A stretch of DNA of 64,000 bases from Artemisia argyi (Eukaryota > Streptophyta > Magnoliopsida > Asterales > Asteraceae), in NCBI GenBank assembly GCA_030686995.1, contig CM060709.1, positions 15,467,360-15,531,359 on the forward strand, read 5' to 3'. The notes under the pieces were generated by a model. The model had not been told where the DNA came from, ran no database searches, and saw nothing but the letters and a program-made list of their open reading frames with translations. Below are positions 1-12,075 of this stretch, piece by piece; the first letter of the stretch is position 1; every line of letters starts with the position of its first letter. The position numbers were made by a program, and so were the translations under genes.

Positions 1-157
1 TTTTCTTTTAAACATTAAAACATTTTATTTTTTATTTTAAAGGACTTATACTGGTTTATATCAGCAAGCAGTACTTTGTTAAAGTACTGTTTGTTTTTGC
101 AATACTTTGAAAAATACTTTTTTTTTACAAAACAAATCATACCAGTATTATGCAATA

Positions 158-2961
158 TTACTCTTCAGACTTGACCCATCTGATAAATAACTTGATAACA
201 TCCAAAGCTACTTCAGATTCATCTTCAAGTTCCATTCCATGATCCAGCATTCTCAGCATATTTTCTCTAATCAATGGATATCTCCTCTCAGCCAACATGT
301 GAATCATGGTACCATCTTCCATCTCTAGTGTATGAACTCTTGATGACTCAAAGAATCTCCATCTTGTTATTTCCCAATTCTCTTGATCATTCCAGAGAGG
401 ATCAACACTTGTTTCTTCAGTATCCCAGATGATAAATAAATCCCCAAGCAAAACTAATCCCACTCCTGAAGCTTCAATCTCTGCATAGTATGTCTGTACT
501 TGCATATATAAGTCATAAAGATCTGCCCTTGTGATACAGTGCAATAAATCCCATAACATATTGAATGTTGTGAAGCTTTCATCTTCTATGTGGATCATAA
601 AATAATTCCCTTCTTTTGATTCAACCACAGAAAATGAGATTATCTTGGACTTCTTTCCAGAATCTTCAATCTTTTTGTTCTCAAAATCAACAACTCTGAA
701 ATAATTTTTGAGTTCATCAACTGTATCTTCATGAACTAACTTCAGCCTTTTTGTCAGTTGATCATCCTCAACTAATTTTTTCTTTTCAATCTCCTTTGCT
801 CAGCTTGTTCCTTTCTTATATCTTCTAATTTCTTCTTTCTATCAACTTCCATGGGTACAAAGCTTTCTACTTCTCTTCTGATATCTTCTTGTACTTTATC
901 CCACAGAGCTTTCACTTTTGGATACCTTTTCAAATGTATATTCTTGTATCCCTACTTTCTCAAGAACTGTATCATCCAGTTTCTTTCCTGAGCTTTGGTC
1001 ATTGGCTTCTTTGTAATTGGCCTACTAACTTCTTCCAAATACTTAGCATCATATTCTTCTTTTTCTTCTTAATTTCTTTCTGAACCATTATCCCTTTCCC
1101 TTTATCTTTTGGATCTAGTTTTTCTGATTCAGAAGTACTTTCATCATCTTTTTATGTAGGCTCAGAGATATGTATTCCTCCAGTAGGTCTTCTTAAATAC
1201 ATCATAACTTGAGCAATTGTTTCATCATCACTTGCAGTGTGTACTCTTTCTTCCTCTTCAAAAGTAGAAGGACCAGCTTTATCTTCATGATACTTTGTAG
1301 AAGGTCCAGCAGCAATGACTCCACTTTCATCAATATTTCTAGAAGAAGTACCTTGCTCAGCAGTACCTTGCAGACTAATGTTTTCTGCAGCAGTACTTTG
1401 AACACCAGCACTTTGAATGTTCTGTGCATCTACATCCTGCTTAACTTTTTCTTGCTCATCATCTTTTTGCTCATTCTCTTTCTCTTCTTGTGCAACATTT
1501 CCAACCTCCTGTGCAATATTCATATCTTCTTCAACATAACTTTCTGGTTCAAAAGTTTTTGGACTTTCTGGATATTTCCATAAGTGAGCATCTTCTGAAT
1601 ATTTAACTTCATCATCATCTTTATCCAAATTCTTATCTTGATTCCTCCCCAATTTGGTAAATGATGACCTTTTATGCTTCCTCTTGGACTTAGAAGACTT
1701 CTTTGAAGATTTTGACTTTGGCTTATGAGACTTCTTCTTTTTTTTCACATAAAGCCTAAAGTTCTGAACAAGAGGCCAAACAAATTTCTTAAATCTTCTG
1801 AACTTCTTTCTTAGCTGTTTGATTTCTGCAGCTTGAGCATGAACAGTTGACTTCAACTTCTCCAATTCTTTAGGTAAATCAGAAGTACCCTCAGTACCTT
1901 CAATTCCCTCATCTTCTCTAGGTGTTTGAAGCCCACCTGTGGAAGTATAATTATTGGGAGTAGGTACTTGTGAATCCTCTGAAGCAGTACCTTGAGGATC
2001 AGTACTTTGTGGAGAAGTACCTTGAGCAGAAACAGATGTATCCAAAGAAGCTGCCACTGAGGGAGTCCTTTCACCTGAAACAACATGCTGAGGGGAAACA
2101 ATAGGTGGTGTAGGAGTATGTACTGAAGCAGAATGCTCAGCAGAATCAGATTTAGCATCATTATTAGAATGTGCAGACCCACTATTGTCTTCTTCATCCC
2201 TAACAGCTTGAGCTACCTCTAACATATAAGCATTAAGAGGTGTATTTCTACCCAAAAAATTAACTCCCTTATTAGACATAAAAGTGAAAACTTTAGGTTG
2301 CATCCTAATGGTAGGTACATAATCCTGAGGTTTAGGTATACCATCTAGTGGATTCTCTAAAAGCAATTGAACAAACCTAGGATACATAAGAAAGGGTTTG
2401 CCAGCCTGAATATGAGTAAGCATACCTTCAAGGATCATGTATGAGAAATTGAAAGGCAGATTGGTAATAAGACCAACAAAAGCAGAAGCTATGGAATGGC
2501 TAAACTGATCCCAAGCAGTACTCTTTGGACTCAAACAATGTAACAAAACATGAATAAGAAATTTCCAATGAGGACTAACCATAGCTTTCTGAAAAGTAAG
2601 CTTAGTCAAAGAACCTTCATACCCAATATCTCTGAGTGTGTTCCAAACTTCCTATTTCCCAAACAAAACAGAGCCTCCTTCATCATCAAATAACAGAGCC
2701 TCCCTAATTGAAGCTTCTATAACACGAATAGCTCTCCCAGCAACTGTAGCAGTAATGATATCCTCCCCATCTTCAACCTGTGACCTTGCTGTATCCCAAA
2801 AAGCTTGAATCCAAGGTCCAATAATCTCTGGGCTGACTAGAATGGTGTAACAGATGTTGGTACCAGTGAGAGTCAATAATACCATGAAAATCAAGGTTAT
2901 CTTGGGTTTTCACAAGGTTTGCGATCATGTTATGTTTGGTGTTGGTACGTCGATTAGCCAT
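158..2961 (-). pseudogene. Extra 3' ORF of the copia element, copy A (broken)
   Basis: This is a sense-strand ORF downstream of RNase H, not a canonical copia gene. Translation starts at 2961 (MANRRTNTKHNM). The N-terminal part matches copy B at 7115. A 2-nt deletion near 2870 shifts the frame and a stop lies at 2652. A 485-codon open stretch (2609-1152) then holds a conserved globular region, Ser/Gln/Thr-rich repeats and a Lys-rich, NLS-like block around residues 290-320. Frames are broken between 1152 and 628, and a 156-codon tail (628-158) holds a conserved motif region around WRFFESSRVHTL. I recall similar proteins predicted beside copia genes in Asteraceae genomes, sometimes auto-named longin-like, but the function is unknown. 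CAAAGTACT words encode many of the Q-S-T and Q-G-T repeats. Confidence 0.7.
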
Positions 2962-3518
2962 GGTGATTAGGGTTAGAGTGAGAAAAGTGATGATCGATGC
3001 AAAGTAGGTATGAGTTTATATAACAAGAAAGATGAATAAGGTGAATAAAAAGAAAAGATATGAGGTTTTATATAAGGATAAGATTACAAAAAATCACGGT
3101 TAATTAATGTTTTTACCGTTATTTTTGGAAGTAAATATCCGCATATCTTTCGAAAGGTTGTTAGCCGCAAATCTAACCGTTGGAACAGTATCTGACACAT
3201 CAGCGAACCTTTTAATAACACCAAGCAGTATTGTCCATAAAATATGGAGCAGTACCTTCCGTTATAAGCTCTCACAGTATATTGACCAAAGTACTTTCCC
3301 AAAAAAATCTTGAATATTGACCAATTGACCAAAATATCTTTGAAAGTCAACCCTAATTAATGACTATCTCCCCAAATTAAATCCCAAAGCTACCATGGTA
3401 AGTGAACTTCAATACACTTCATTAAATGCCCAGTTACCTATAACTTGCTTATAAAAGCAACTCCATCAACAACTTGCAATTACCATAGCTTTCTTTAACA
3501 CTAAAACTAGTAAACATA
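2962..3518. promoter_or_regulatory. Divergent promoter-like spacer, copy A
   Basis: A spacer of about 560 bases separates the start of the extra ORF (minus, 2961) from the start of the antisense ORF (plus, 3519). Each side has its own TATA-like box: TATATAAAC on the minus strand at 3014-3022, about 55 bases before its ATG, and TTATAAAAG on the plus strand at 3449-3457, about 62 bases before its ATG. The spacer also carries several AGTACT/AGTACC words. Copy B at 7116-7673 keeps both boxes. Bidirectional promoter activity is an inference. Confidence 0.5.
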
Positions 3519-3968
3519 ATGAGTCACATTCCAATTGTGAACATCTCTTCAGACTCAGATGGCACCACAGATTCAGAGATAAGTTACTACTCTGATTCTG
3601 AGTTTGAAGATCCAGGATGGTTAGACTATTTTCCTCCTCATGTTCAGTGGATGGGACACCAAGAATCTTCATCAACAATGAGTGCTGCCAACTCTACCAT
3701 AACTGATGCAGGTAGTACTACCAGCAAAAAGCCCAAAAAGAAGAAATTTGGTTCATCTCTGGCTAAAGAGCTTCCACATGCTTTGACTCAAGCCCTGGAA
3801 TTAGCTATTTAGAACATGAAGTGGCCTGCTCCAAGAAAAGAAAGACCTCCCAAACAGGTTCTTGGCCTGGCTTGCAAAAGAAAACAGGCTTCTTTTGATG
3901 ACAAGAGAACGACTGCTCAAAAGGGAAAACAAAGCTATGAAGGCAAGGGAAAAAGTCCTATGGAGTAG
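3519..3968 (+). pseudogene. Antisense ORF of the copia element, copy A (149 codons, one internal stop)
   Basis: This ORF runs opposite to the copia genes and lies between RNase H and the extra ORF. It starts at ATG 3519 and would end at TAG 3966-3968, but a TAG at 3810-3812 (codon 98, Gln in copy B) cuts it. The N-terminus is acidic and Ser/Asp-rich with two Tyr (residues 9-31), followed by a Trp-containing segment (34-45), a Ser/Thr-rich linker, a basic KKPKKKK block near residue 70 (NLS-like) and a Lys/Arg/Gln-rich tail. I do not recognise the family. Copy B is exactly the same length with no indel but a stop at a different codon, so the common ancestor was probably fully open. A nuclear protein is a guess. 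Confidence 0.55.
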
Positions 3969-4191
3969 GGTTGTGGAGCTTGGTGTAGTATGTGATAGGT
4001 GGTAGTTGGTGTAGTCTTGTGTTTGTTTTGTCTTTGATGTGTCTGTATCTGTAGCTTGATAACAAGAGGAACGTATGAATCTTGAATGATGAATAAAAAC
4101 TTTTCCTTTGTATGATACATGTAGCCTCCCCTCAAATAATGACTAACTAATAACTACTAATGCCTCCCCTAAAAAATAGCTTACATATTAA

Positions 4192-6720
4192 TCATGCCAA
4201 AAAGGTAAATCTTGAAACATCAAAGCCCTTTGTGAGTAGATCTTCTACATTATCATTAGTATGAACTTTATCCACATTGATAAGCCTTTGTTCATAGCAA
4301 TCTCTTATAAAGTGATGTCTAATCTGAATGTGCTTGGTCTTGGAATGATATACTAGATTCTTGACAATACAGATAGTACTCTCATTATCAATGTTGATAG
4401 GAGTATTCTTGAAATTGAATCCATAATCCAAAAGCTGATTCTGCAACCAAAGTACTTGTGCACAACAACTTGCAGCAGCTACATACTCTGCTTCTGTGGA
4501 AGAAGTTGCTGCAATTGTTTGCTTCTTACATTTCCATGACACTAATCTGCTTCCAAGGTACTGGCATCCTCCAGTTGTGGATCTTTTGTCATAGTTGTCT
4601 CCAGCATAGTCACTATCTGAAAAGGCTTGGAGATGGAAAGGTGAATCCCTAGGATACCATAATCCTAGCTTAGGTTGTTGCCTAAGATACTTGAAAATCC
4701 TCTTGACAGCATTCATGTGAGATACCTTTGGATTAACCTGATGTCTTGTACATGAGCTTACAGCAAAAGTTATATCAGGTCTTGATGCAGTTAAATACAT
4801 AAGACATCCAATCATAGACCTGTATGGTGTGACATCAACATCTTCTCCATCTTCATCTTTTCCCAAAGGTTTGTTAGTATCCACTGGTGTAGATGTAGGC
4901 CTAACAGTTGTGAAAGTGGATCTCTTAAGAATATCTGCAACATACTTATCTTGACTAATATAAATTCCACTGCTTGATTGTTGCACTTGAAGTCCTAAGA
5001 AAAATGTTAATTCTCCCATAGAACTCATCTGAAATTCTTTCTGCATAAGATCTTCAAATTCCTTCACCATAGATTGCTTAGTAGCACCAAAAATAATATC
5101 ATCTACATACACTTGAACTAGCATGATATCCTTCTTATCTCTCTTGATAAATAAAGTCTTGTAAATAGCTCCTCTTCTATAACCATGTTGCAATAGAAAA
5201 TTGGAAAGCCTTTCATACCATGCTCTGGGAGCTTGATGAAGGCCATACAGAGCCTTTATTACCTTGTTGACTTTGTTTGGGTGTGCAGCGTCTTCAAAAC
5301 CAGGAGGCTGTTTGACATAAACTTCTACTGTGATTTTGCCATATAGAAAAGCACTTTTAACATCCATTTGATATACAGGAAATCCCATATAGGATGCAAA
5401 ATCCAAAAATAGCCTAATGGCCTCAAGCCTTGCCACGGGAGCAAAAACTTCATCATAATCTACTTCTTCTTCCTGTCTATATCCTTGAGCCACTAACCTT
5501 GCCTTGTTCTTAATAACATTCCCCCTTTCATCTCTTTTTACTCTGAAGACCCATTTAGTTCCAATAAGTTTCTTTCCATCAGGTAAATCACATAATACCC
5601 AAACTTCTTGAAGTTTAAACTGTAGGAGTTCTTCTTGCATAGCTTCCACCCAACTTTCCTTGGCTAATGCTTGTTTGATATTCTTGGGCTCTTCCTGAGA
5701 TAGAAAACAAGAAAATAAACACAACTTCTGATCCTTGTGATTCACCCTGTTTTGCTTGTAGATAAAACTAAGTAAAGAAGTATGTTGTTGAGACATATTC
5801 TTAGCCTTAGTCCTTATGAGCACCCCTGATGATGAGGGTCCAATAATATTGGTAACAGGATGAGTTTTATGAATTCTGAGAGTAGGAGTTGGTGAGACTT
5901 CAAGATTATCTTCCAAATTAGTTATATCAGGATTTTCATTAGAATCTGAGAAAATGCCTTCTTGATCCAATTCATCATCAGTATCTTCTAAAGTAATTGT
6001 GTTTGGATCTGCAGTATCTTCTAAGTCAGGCATATTGGAATTATTAATAGCATCAGTATTTATCCAATTTAAAGTATCCAAAGGTTGAAAAGTACTTTCA
6101 AATGGATTAGCAGTACTTTGGCGTAAAGTACTGGCTGTTTCTTTTGCCTTATTCTTTTCTGCTTCATAAGCTCTCCTTTGTTCATCATGATACGACTTAG
6201 CCATTGTTTCTTGAAAAAGCATCCTAGAAAGTTCATCTTGAATGGCTTGATCTTCTGTAGATACTGGTATTTGTGGTGGAACAGTACTTTGAGGATCAAC
6301 AGTACTGCTAGGTTCAGCAGTACCTTGAGGCTCAGAAGTACTTTTCTTCTCATCATTGGCATTATCTTTTGGCTCATCTTCAGATCTTAAATTAATATCA
6401 TGAACAATGTATTGTGCTTCTTCTTTAGTGGGAGCAACTTGATTTTCTTCCCTCACAGGTACATAATTCATTGATGAAGACATTAAATCAAGATCAAACA
6501 TCCAATCAGGACCTTTACCTTTAGAATTCTCTTGTTCTTCCAGAAAATCAACATGGAGACATTCTTGAACCTTCTTGGTAGCCCTATTGTACACTCTAAA
6601 TCCTTTGCTATTAGTACAATATCCCAATAAATATTCTTCATCTGACTTCCCATCAAATTTGCCCAAGCAGTACTCTTTGGACTCAAACAATGTAACAAAA
6701 CATGAATAAGAAATTTCCAA
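4192..6720 (-). pseudogene. Copia integrase C-terminus, reverse transcriptase and RNase H, copy A (842 codons, open)
   Basis: This ORF is open throughout but lacks gag, protease and the integrase core. Its first roughly 18 codons come from the extra ORF read out of frame, up to the junction at 6662-6666. After that come the integrase C-terminal region (FDGKSDEEYLLGY), an acidic linker rich in Q-S-T repeats, and the reverse transcriptase, beginning near the [11 protein letters not shown] motif, with catalytic YVDD at about residues 537-540 (5101-5112). RNase H follows with the acidic residues of AFSDSD, STEAEY and IDNES, and the end is in LTKGF. It has no proper start of its own and is a by-product of the duplication. 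It could not encode a complete Pol. Copy B of the same region is broken. Confidence 0.88.
6662..6666. other. Tandem-duplication junction with 5-bp microhomology CCCAA
   Basis: At this point sequence of the extra ORF (to the right, continuing to 7115) is fused to integrase C-terminal sequence (to the left). The same CCCAA occurs at both parental sites: 10831-10835 in the integrase region and 2510-2514 in the extra ORF. Bases on either side differ, so the homology at the breakpoint is 5 bp. Confidence 0.85.
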
Positions 6721-7115
6721 TGAGGACTAACCATAGCTTTCTAAAAAGTAAACTTAGTCAAAGAACCTTCATACCCAATATCTCTGAGTGTGTTCCAAAC
6801 TTCTTGTTTCCCAAACAAAACAGAGCCTCCTTCATCATCAAATAACAGAGCCTCCCTAATTGAAGCTTCTATAACACGAATAGCTCTCCCAGCAACTGTA
6901 GCAGTAATGATATCCTCCCCATCTTCAACCTGTGACCTTGCTGTATCCCAAAAAGCTTGAATCCAAGGTCCAATAATCTCTGGGTTGACTAGAATGGAGT
7001 AACAGATGTTGGTACCAGTGAGAAAGTCAATAATACCATGAAAATCAAGGTTATCTTGGGTTTTCACAAGGTTTGCGATCATGTTATGTTTGGTGTTGGT
7101 ACGTCGATTAGCCAT
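6667..7115 (-). pseudogene. Extra 3' ORF of the copia element, copy B (truncated)
   Basis: This is the N-terminal 124 codons of the extra ORF, open from ATG 7115 to a TAG at 6741-6743, where copy A has a Gln codon. Coding similarity continues past the stop to the duplication junction at 6666, where the ORF is cut. The visible region includes IIDFLTGTNICYS, a conserved WIQAFWDTARSQ segment and EASIREALLFDDEGG. It keeps the 2 nt that copy A lost near 2870, so it shows the original frame. It is preceded by a TATA-like box on the same strand at 7168-7176. Function unknown. Confidence 0.65.
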
Positions 7116-7673
7116 GGTGATTAGGGTTAGAGTGAGAAAAGTGATGATCGATGCAAAGTAGGTATGAGTTTATATAACAAGAAAGATGAATAAGGTGAAT
7201 AAAAAGAAAAGATATGAGGTTTTATATAAGGATAAGATTACAAAAAATCACGGTTAATTAATGTTTTTACCGTTATTTTTGGAAGTAAATATCCGCATAT
7301 CTTTCGAAAGGTTGTTAGCCGCAAATCTAACCGTTGGTACAGTATCTGACACATCAGTGAACCTTTTAATAACACCAAGCATTACTGTCCATAAAATATG
7401 GAGCAGTACCTTCCGTTATAAGCTCTCACAGTATATTGACCAAAGTACTTTCCCAAAAAAAATCTTGAATATTGACCAATTGACCAAAATATCTTTGAAA
7501 GTCAACCCTAATTAATGACTATCTCCCCAAATTAAATCCCAAAGCTACCATGGTAAGTGAACTTCAATAAACTTCATTAAATGCCCAGTTACCTGTAACT
7601 TGCTTATAAAAGCAACTCCGTCAACAACTTGCAATTACCATAACTTTCTTTAACACTAAAACTAGTAAACATA
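7116..7673. promoter_or_regulatory. Divergent promoter-like spacer, copy B
   Basis: Second copy of the spacer between the extra ORF and the antisense ORF. The minus-strand TATA-like box is at 7168-7176 and the plus-strand box at 7604-7612. It is nearly identical to 2962-3518 apart from scattered substitutions. Promoter function is inferred from box position and arrangement. Confidence 0.5.
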
Positions 7674-8123
7674 ATGAGTCACATTCCAATTGTGAACATC
7701 TCTTCAGACTCAGATGGCACCACAGATTCAGAGATAAGTTACTACTCTGATTCTGAGTTTGAAGATCCAGGATGGTTAGACTATTTTCCTCCTCATGTTC
7801 AGTGGATGGGACACCAAGAATCTTCGTGAACAATGAGTGCTGCCAACTCTACCATAACTGATGTAGGTAGTACTACCAGCAAAAAGCCCAAAAAGAAGAA
7901 AGTTGGTTCATCTCTGGCTAAAGAGCTTCCATATGCTTTGACTCAAGCCCTTGAATCAGCTATTCAGAACATGAAGTGGCCTGCTCCAAAAAAAGAAAGA
8001 CCTCCCAAACAGGTTCTTGGCCTGGCTTGCCCAAGAAAACAGGCTTCTTTTGATGACAAGAGAACGACTGCTCAAAAGGGAAAACAAAGCTATGGAGGCA
8101 AGGGAAAAAGGCCTATGGAGTAG
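7674..8123 (+). pseudogene. Antisense ORF of the copia element, copy B (149 codons, one internal stop)
   Basis: Second copy of the plus-strand ORF, ATG 7674 to TAG 8121-8123. A TGA at 7827-7829 (codon 52) interrupts it. The downstream part remains open for 96 codons from an internal ATG at 7833. The acidic Ser/Asp N-terminus, KKPKKKK block and basic tail match copy A. No indel separates the two copies over 450 bases, whereas indels of 2 and about 14 bases occur elsewhere in the duplicated unit. It lies head to head with the extra ORF at 7115 and tail to tail with RNase H at 8337. Confidence 0.55.
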
Positions 8124-8336
8124 GGTTGTGAAGCTTGGTGGTATTCTGTGATAGGTGGTAGTTGGTGTAGTCTTGTGTTTGTTTTGTCTTTGATGTGTCT
8201 GTATCTATAGCTTGATAACAAGAGGAATGTATGAATCTTGAATGATGAATAAAAACTTTTCCTTTGTATGATACATGTAGCCTCCACTCAAATAATGACT
8301 AACTAATAACTACTAATGCCTCCCCTAAAAAATAGC

Positions 8337-10139
8337 TTACATATTAATCATGCCAATACTCACAACCAAAAAGGTAAATCTTGAAACACCAAAGCCCTTT
8401 GTGAGTAGATCTGCTACATTATCATTAGTATGAACTTTAACCACATTGATATGCCTTTGTTCATAGCAATCTCTTATAAAGTGATGTCTAATCTGAATGT
8501 GCTTGGTCTTGGAATGATATACTGGATTCTTGACAATACAGATAGTACTCTCATTATCAATGTTAATAGGAGTATTCTTGAAATTGAATCCATAATCTAA
8601 AAGCTGATTCTGCAACCAAAGTACTTGTGCACAACAACTTGCAGCAGCTACATACTCTGCTTTTGTGGAAGAAGTTGCTGCAATTGTTTGCTTCTTACAT
8701 TGCCATGACACTAATCTGCTTCCAAGGTACTGGCATCCTCCAGTTGTGGATCTTCTGTCATAGTTGTCTTCAGCATAGTCACTATCTGAAAAGGCTTGGA
8801 GATGGAAAGGTGAATCCCTAGGACACCATAATCCTAGCTTAGCTTGTTGCCTAAGAAACCTGAAAATCCTCTTGACAGCATTCATGTGAGATACCTTTGG
8901 ATTAACCTGATGTCTTGCACATAAGCTTACAGCAAAAGTTATATCAGGTCTTGATGCAGTTAAATACATAAGACATCCAATCATAGACCTGTATAGTGTG
9001 ACATCAACATCTTCTCAATCTTCATCTTTTCCCAAAGGTTTGTTAGTATCCACTGGTGTAGATGTAGGCCTAACAGTTGTGAAAGTGAATCTCTTAAGAA
9101 TATCTGCAACATACTTATCTTGACTAATATAAATTCCACTGCTTGATTGTTGCACTTGAAGTCCTAAGAAAAATGTTAATTCTCCCATATAACTCATCTG
9201 AAATTCTTTCTGCATAAGATCTTCAAATTCCTTCACCATAGATTGCTTAGTAGCACCAAAAATAATATCATCTACATAAACTTGAACTAGCATGATATCC
9301 TTCTTATCTCTCTTGATAAACAAAGTCTTGTCAATAGCTCCTCTTCTATAACCATGTTGCAATAGAAAATTGGAAAGCCTTTCATACCATGCTCTAGGAG
9401 CTTGATGAAGGCCATACAGAGCCTTTATTACCTTGTAGACTTTGTTTGGGTGTGCAGGGTCTTGAAAACCAGGAGGCTGTTTGACATAAACTTCTTCTGT
9501 GATTTTGCCATATAGAAAAGCACTTTTAACATCCATTTGATATACAGGAAATCCCATATAGGATGCAAAAGCCAAAAATAGCCTAATGGCTTCAAGCCTT
9601 GCTACGGGAGCAAAAACTTCATCATAATCTACTTCTTCTTCCTGTCTATATCCTTGAGCCACTAACCTTGCCTTGTTCTTAATAACATTCCCCCTTTCAT
9701 CTCTTTTTACTCTGAAGACCCATTTAGTTCCAATAAGTTTCTTTCCATCAGGTAAATCACATAATACCCAAACTTCTTGAAGTTTAAACTGTAGGAGTTC
9801 TTCTTGCATAGCTTCCACCCAACTTTCCTTGGCTAATGCTTGTTTGATATTCTTGGGCTCTTCCTGAGATAGAAAACAAGCAAATAAACACAACTTCTGA
9901 TCCTTGTGATTCACCCTGTTTTGCTTGTAGATAAAACTAAGTAAAGAAGTATGTTGTTGAGACATATTCTTAGCCTTAGTCCTTGTGAGCACCCCTGATG
10001 ATGAGGGTCCAATAATATTGGTAACAGGATGAGTTTTATGAATTCTGAGAGTAGGAGTTGGTGAGACTTCAAGATTATCTTCCAAATTAGTTATATCAGG
10101 ATCTTCATTAAAATCTGAGAAAATGCCTTCTTGATCCAA
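8337..10139 (-). pseudogene. Copia reverse transcriptase and RNase H, copy B (broken)
   Basis: The reverse transcriptase part (10139-9015) contains [23 protein letters not shown] and the catalytic YVDD. A TGA after the KDED motif near 9015 separates it from RNase H (8984-8337), which keeps AFSDSD, KAEYVAAAS and IDNES and ends in LTKGF. Copy A reads Gly where this TGA stands. This copy lies in its natural position downstream of the integrase, so it is the original element's pol. Copy A has lost about 14 bases near the RNase H C-terminus relative to this copy. Confidence 0.9.
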
Positions 10140-10187
10140 TTCATCATCATTATCTTCTAAAGTAATTGTATTTGGATCTGCAGTATC

Positions 10188-12017
10188 TTATAAGTCAGGC
10201 ATATTGGAATTATTAATAGCATTACTATTTATCCAATTTGAAGTATCCAAAGGTTGAAAAGTACTTTCAAATTGATTAGCAGTACTTTGGGGTAGAGTAC
10301 TGGCTGTTTCTTTTGCCTTCTTCTTTTCTGCTTCATAAGCTCTCCTTTGTTCATCACGATACAACTTAGCCATTGTTTCTTGAAAAAGCATCCTAGAAAG
10401 TTCATCTTGAATGGCTTGATCTTCTGTAGATACTGGTATTTGTGGTGGAATAGTACTTTGAGGATCAACAGTACTGTTAGGTTTAGCAGTACCTTGAGGC
10501 TCAGAAGTACTTTTCTTCTCATCATTGGCATTATCTTTTGGCTCATCTTCAGATCTTAAATTAATATCATGAACAATGTACTGTGCTTCTTCTTTAGTGG
10601 GAGCAACTTGATTTTCTTCCCTCATAGGTACATAATTCATTGATGAAGACATTAAATCAAGATCAAACATCCAATCAGGACCTTTACCTTTAGAATTCTC
10701 TTGTTCTTCCAGAAAATCAACATGAAGACATTCTTGAACCTTCTTGGTAGCCCTATTGTACACTCTAAATCCTTTGCTGTTAGTACAATATCCCAATAAA
10801 TATCCTTCATCTGACTTCCCATCAAATTTGCCCAAATTATCAGCAGTATTAAGAATGGTTATGGGACATCCAAAATGTTTCATAAACTTGATGCTTGGCT
10901 TCTTTCCCATGAGTAACTCATAAGGTGTCTTCATTTGAGGTTTAGTCACTGATACTCTATTCAACACATAACAAGCAGCACTTACAGCCTCAGCCCAGAA
11001 TGGTACAGGTAGTTGAGAGTTTGCAAGCATTGTCCTTGCTGCTTCTATAAGAGTTCTGTTCTTTCTTTCTGCAACTCCATTTTGCTGAGGAGTTCTGGCA
11101 ATACTGAACTCTCTTTTAATTCCTTTCTTGGCTCAAAATTCATCCATAAGCTGATTCTTGAACTCAGTCCCATTATCACATCTAGTGCCTCTAACCTTGA
11201 GTCTTAACTGATTTTCAAGTGCTATTATAAGGTCATGAATAGCATCAAAAGTTTCATCTTTAAAGCATAAGAAAAAGACCCAACTAAATCTGCTACAGTC
11301 ATCTGTTACAACCAAGCAGTACTTCTTCTTGTTCAGACAAACAACTGAAACAGGTCCAAACAGATCCATGTGCAGCAATTCCAAAGGCTCTCTAATAGTC
11401 TTCTCATCAATCTTCTTACAAGAGGCCTTGTGCTGTTTACCCTTCTTACATGCAAGACATGTGTGATCATTCTTGAATGTCTTAGAAGGTAAACCTCTAA
11501 CTAAATTACCTCTGACCAGCTTATTGATGTTCTTGAAATTGACATGCCCCAATCTTCTGTGCCATTGATGTGCTTCTTCCATAGATGCTCTTGCAATCAA
11601 ACATGTTGCTCTTTCAACAGAGTTTACATTCTTCAAGTCTATGTTATACACATCATTAGTTCTTGGTGCTCTCAGCAACACCAAATTTCTATCTTCTAAC
11701 TTGAAATCAGAAGAAAGTATAAGACATTCTGTGTCAAAGAATAACACAGGGTACTTCTTATCACAAATCTGAGAGACTGACAAAAGATTGAATTTGAGCT
11801 CCTTCACATATCTAACATCTTCAAAATCAATGTTTCCTGCCTTGATAGTTCCTTTGCCAATAATTCTTCCTCCATCAGGATCATTCCCAAATGCAACTTT
11901 TCCTCCAAAATAAGCTTTAAAATCTGACAAGAGTTCCTTTTCTCCTGTCATACTGCCAGAGCAACCACTATCTACAATAAGATGATCTTTAAGCTCCTCC
12001 TCTGGGTTGCCCTGCAT
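10188..12017 (-). pseudogene. Copia protease and integrase (broken)
   Basis: Reading down the minus strand, the aspartic protease has its active-site motif DSGCSGS near the start. Next is the GAG-pre-integrase zinc finger (HRRLGHVNF, then CLACKKGKQH), then the integrase core with the first acidic residue in LHMDLFGPV and the second in RCDNGTEF. A stop follows (DEF then TGA near 11130). The relic continues through the third acidic residue in the NGVAERKNRT region and resumes as an open frame at 11030 (MLANSQLPVPFWAEAV), running to a stop at 10188 in an acidic Q-S-T-rich linker. All catalytic residues are visible, but two nonsense mutations split the chain. Confidence 0.9.
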
Positions 12018-12075
12018 TCACATGAAAAGGTTAGTTATCTTTAGGAATCCAAGCCATTACTGACTTGTGTTCCCC

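Noticed and set aside
889..1083. Plus-strand ORF of 64 codons with a hydrophobic end
   Set aside because: It is the complement of the degraded extra ORF of the copia element; its Phe-rich stretch is the reverse of a Lys/Glu-rich coding run.
4192..6720. Functional stand-alone reverse transcriptase gene
   Set aside because: Although open for 842 codons, it has no natural start, its N-terminus is out-of-frame extra-ORF sequence, and it lacks gag, protease and the integrase core.
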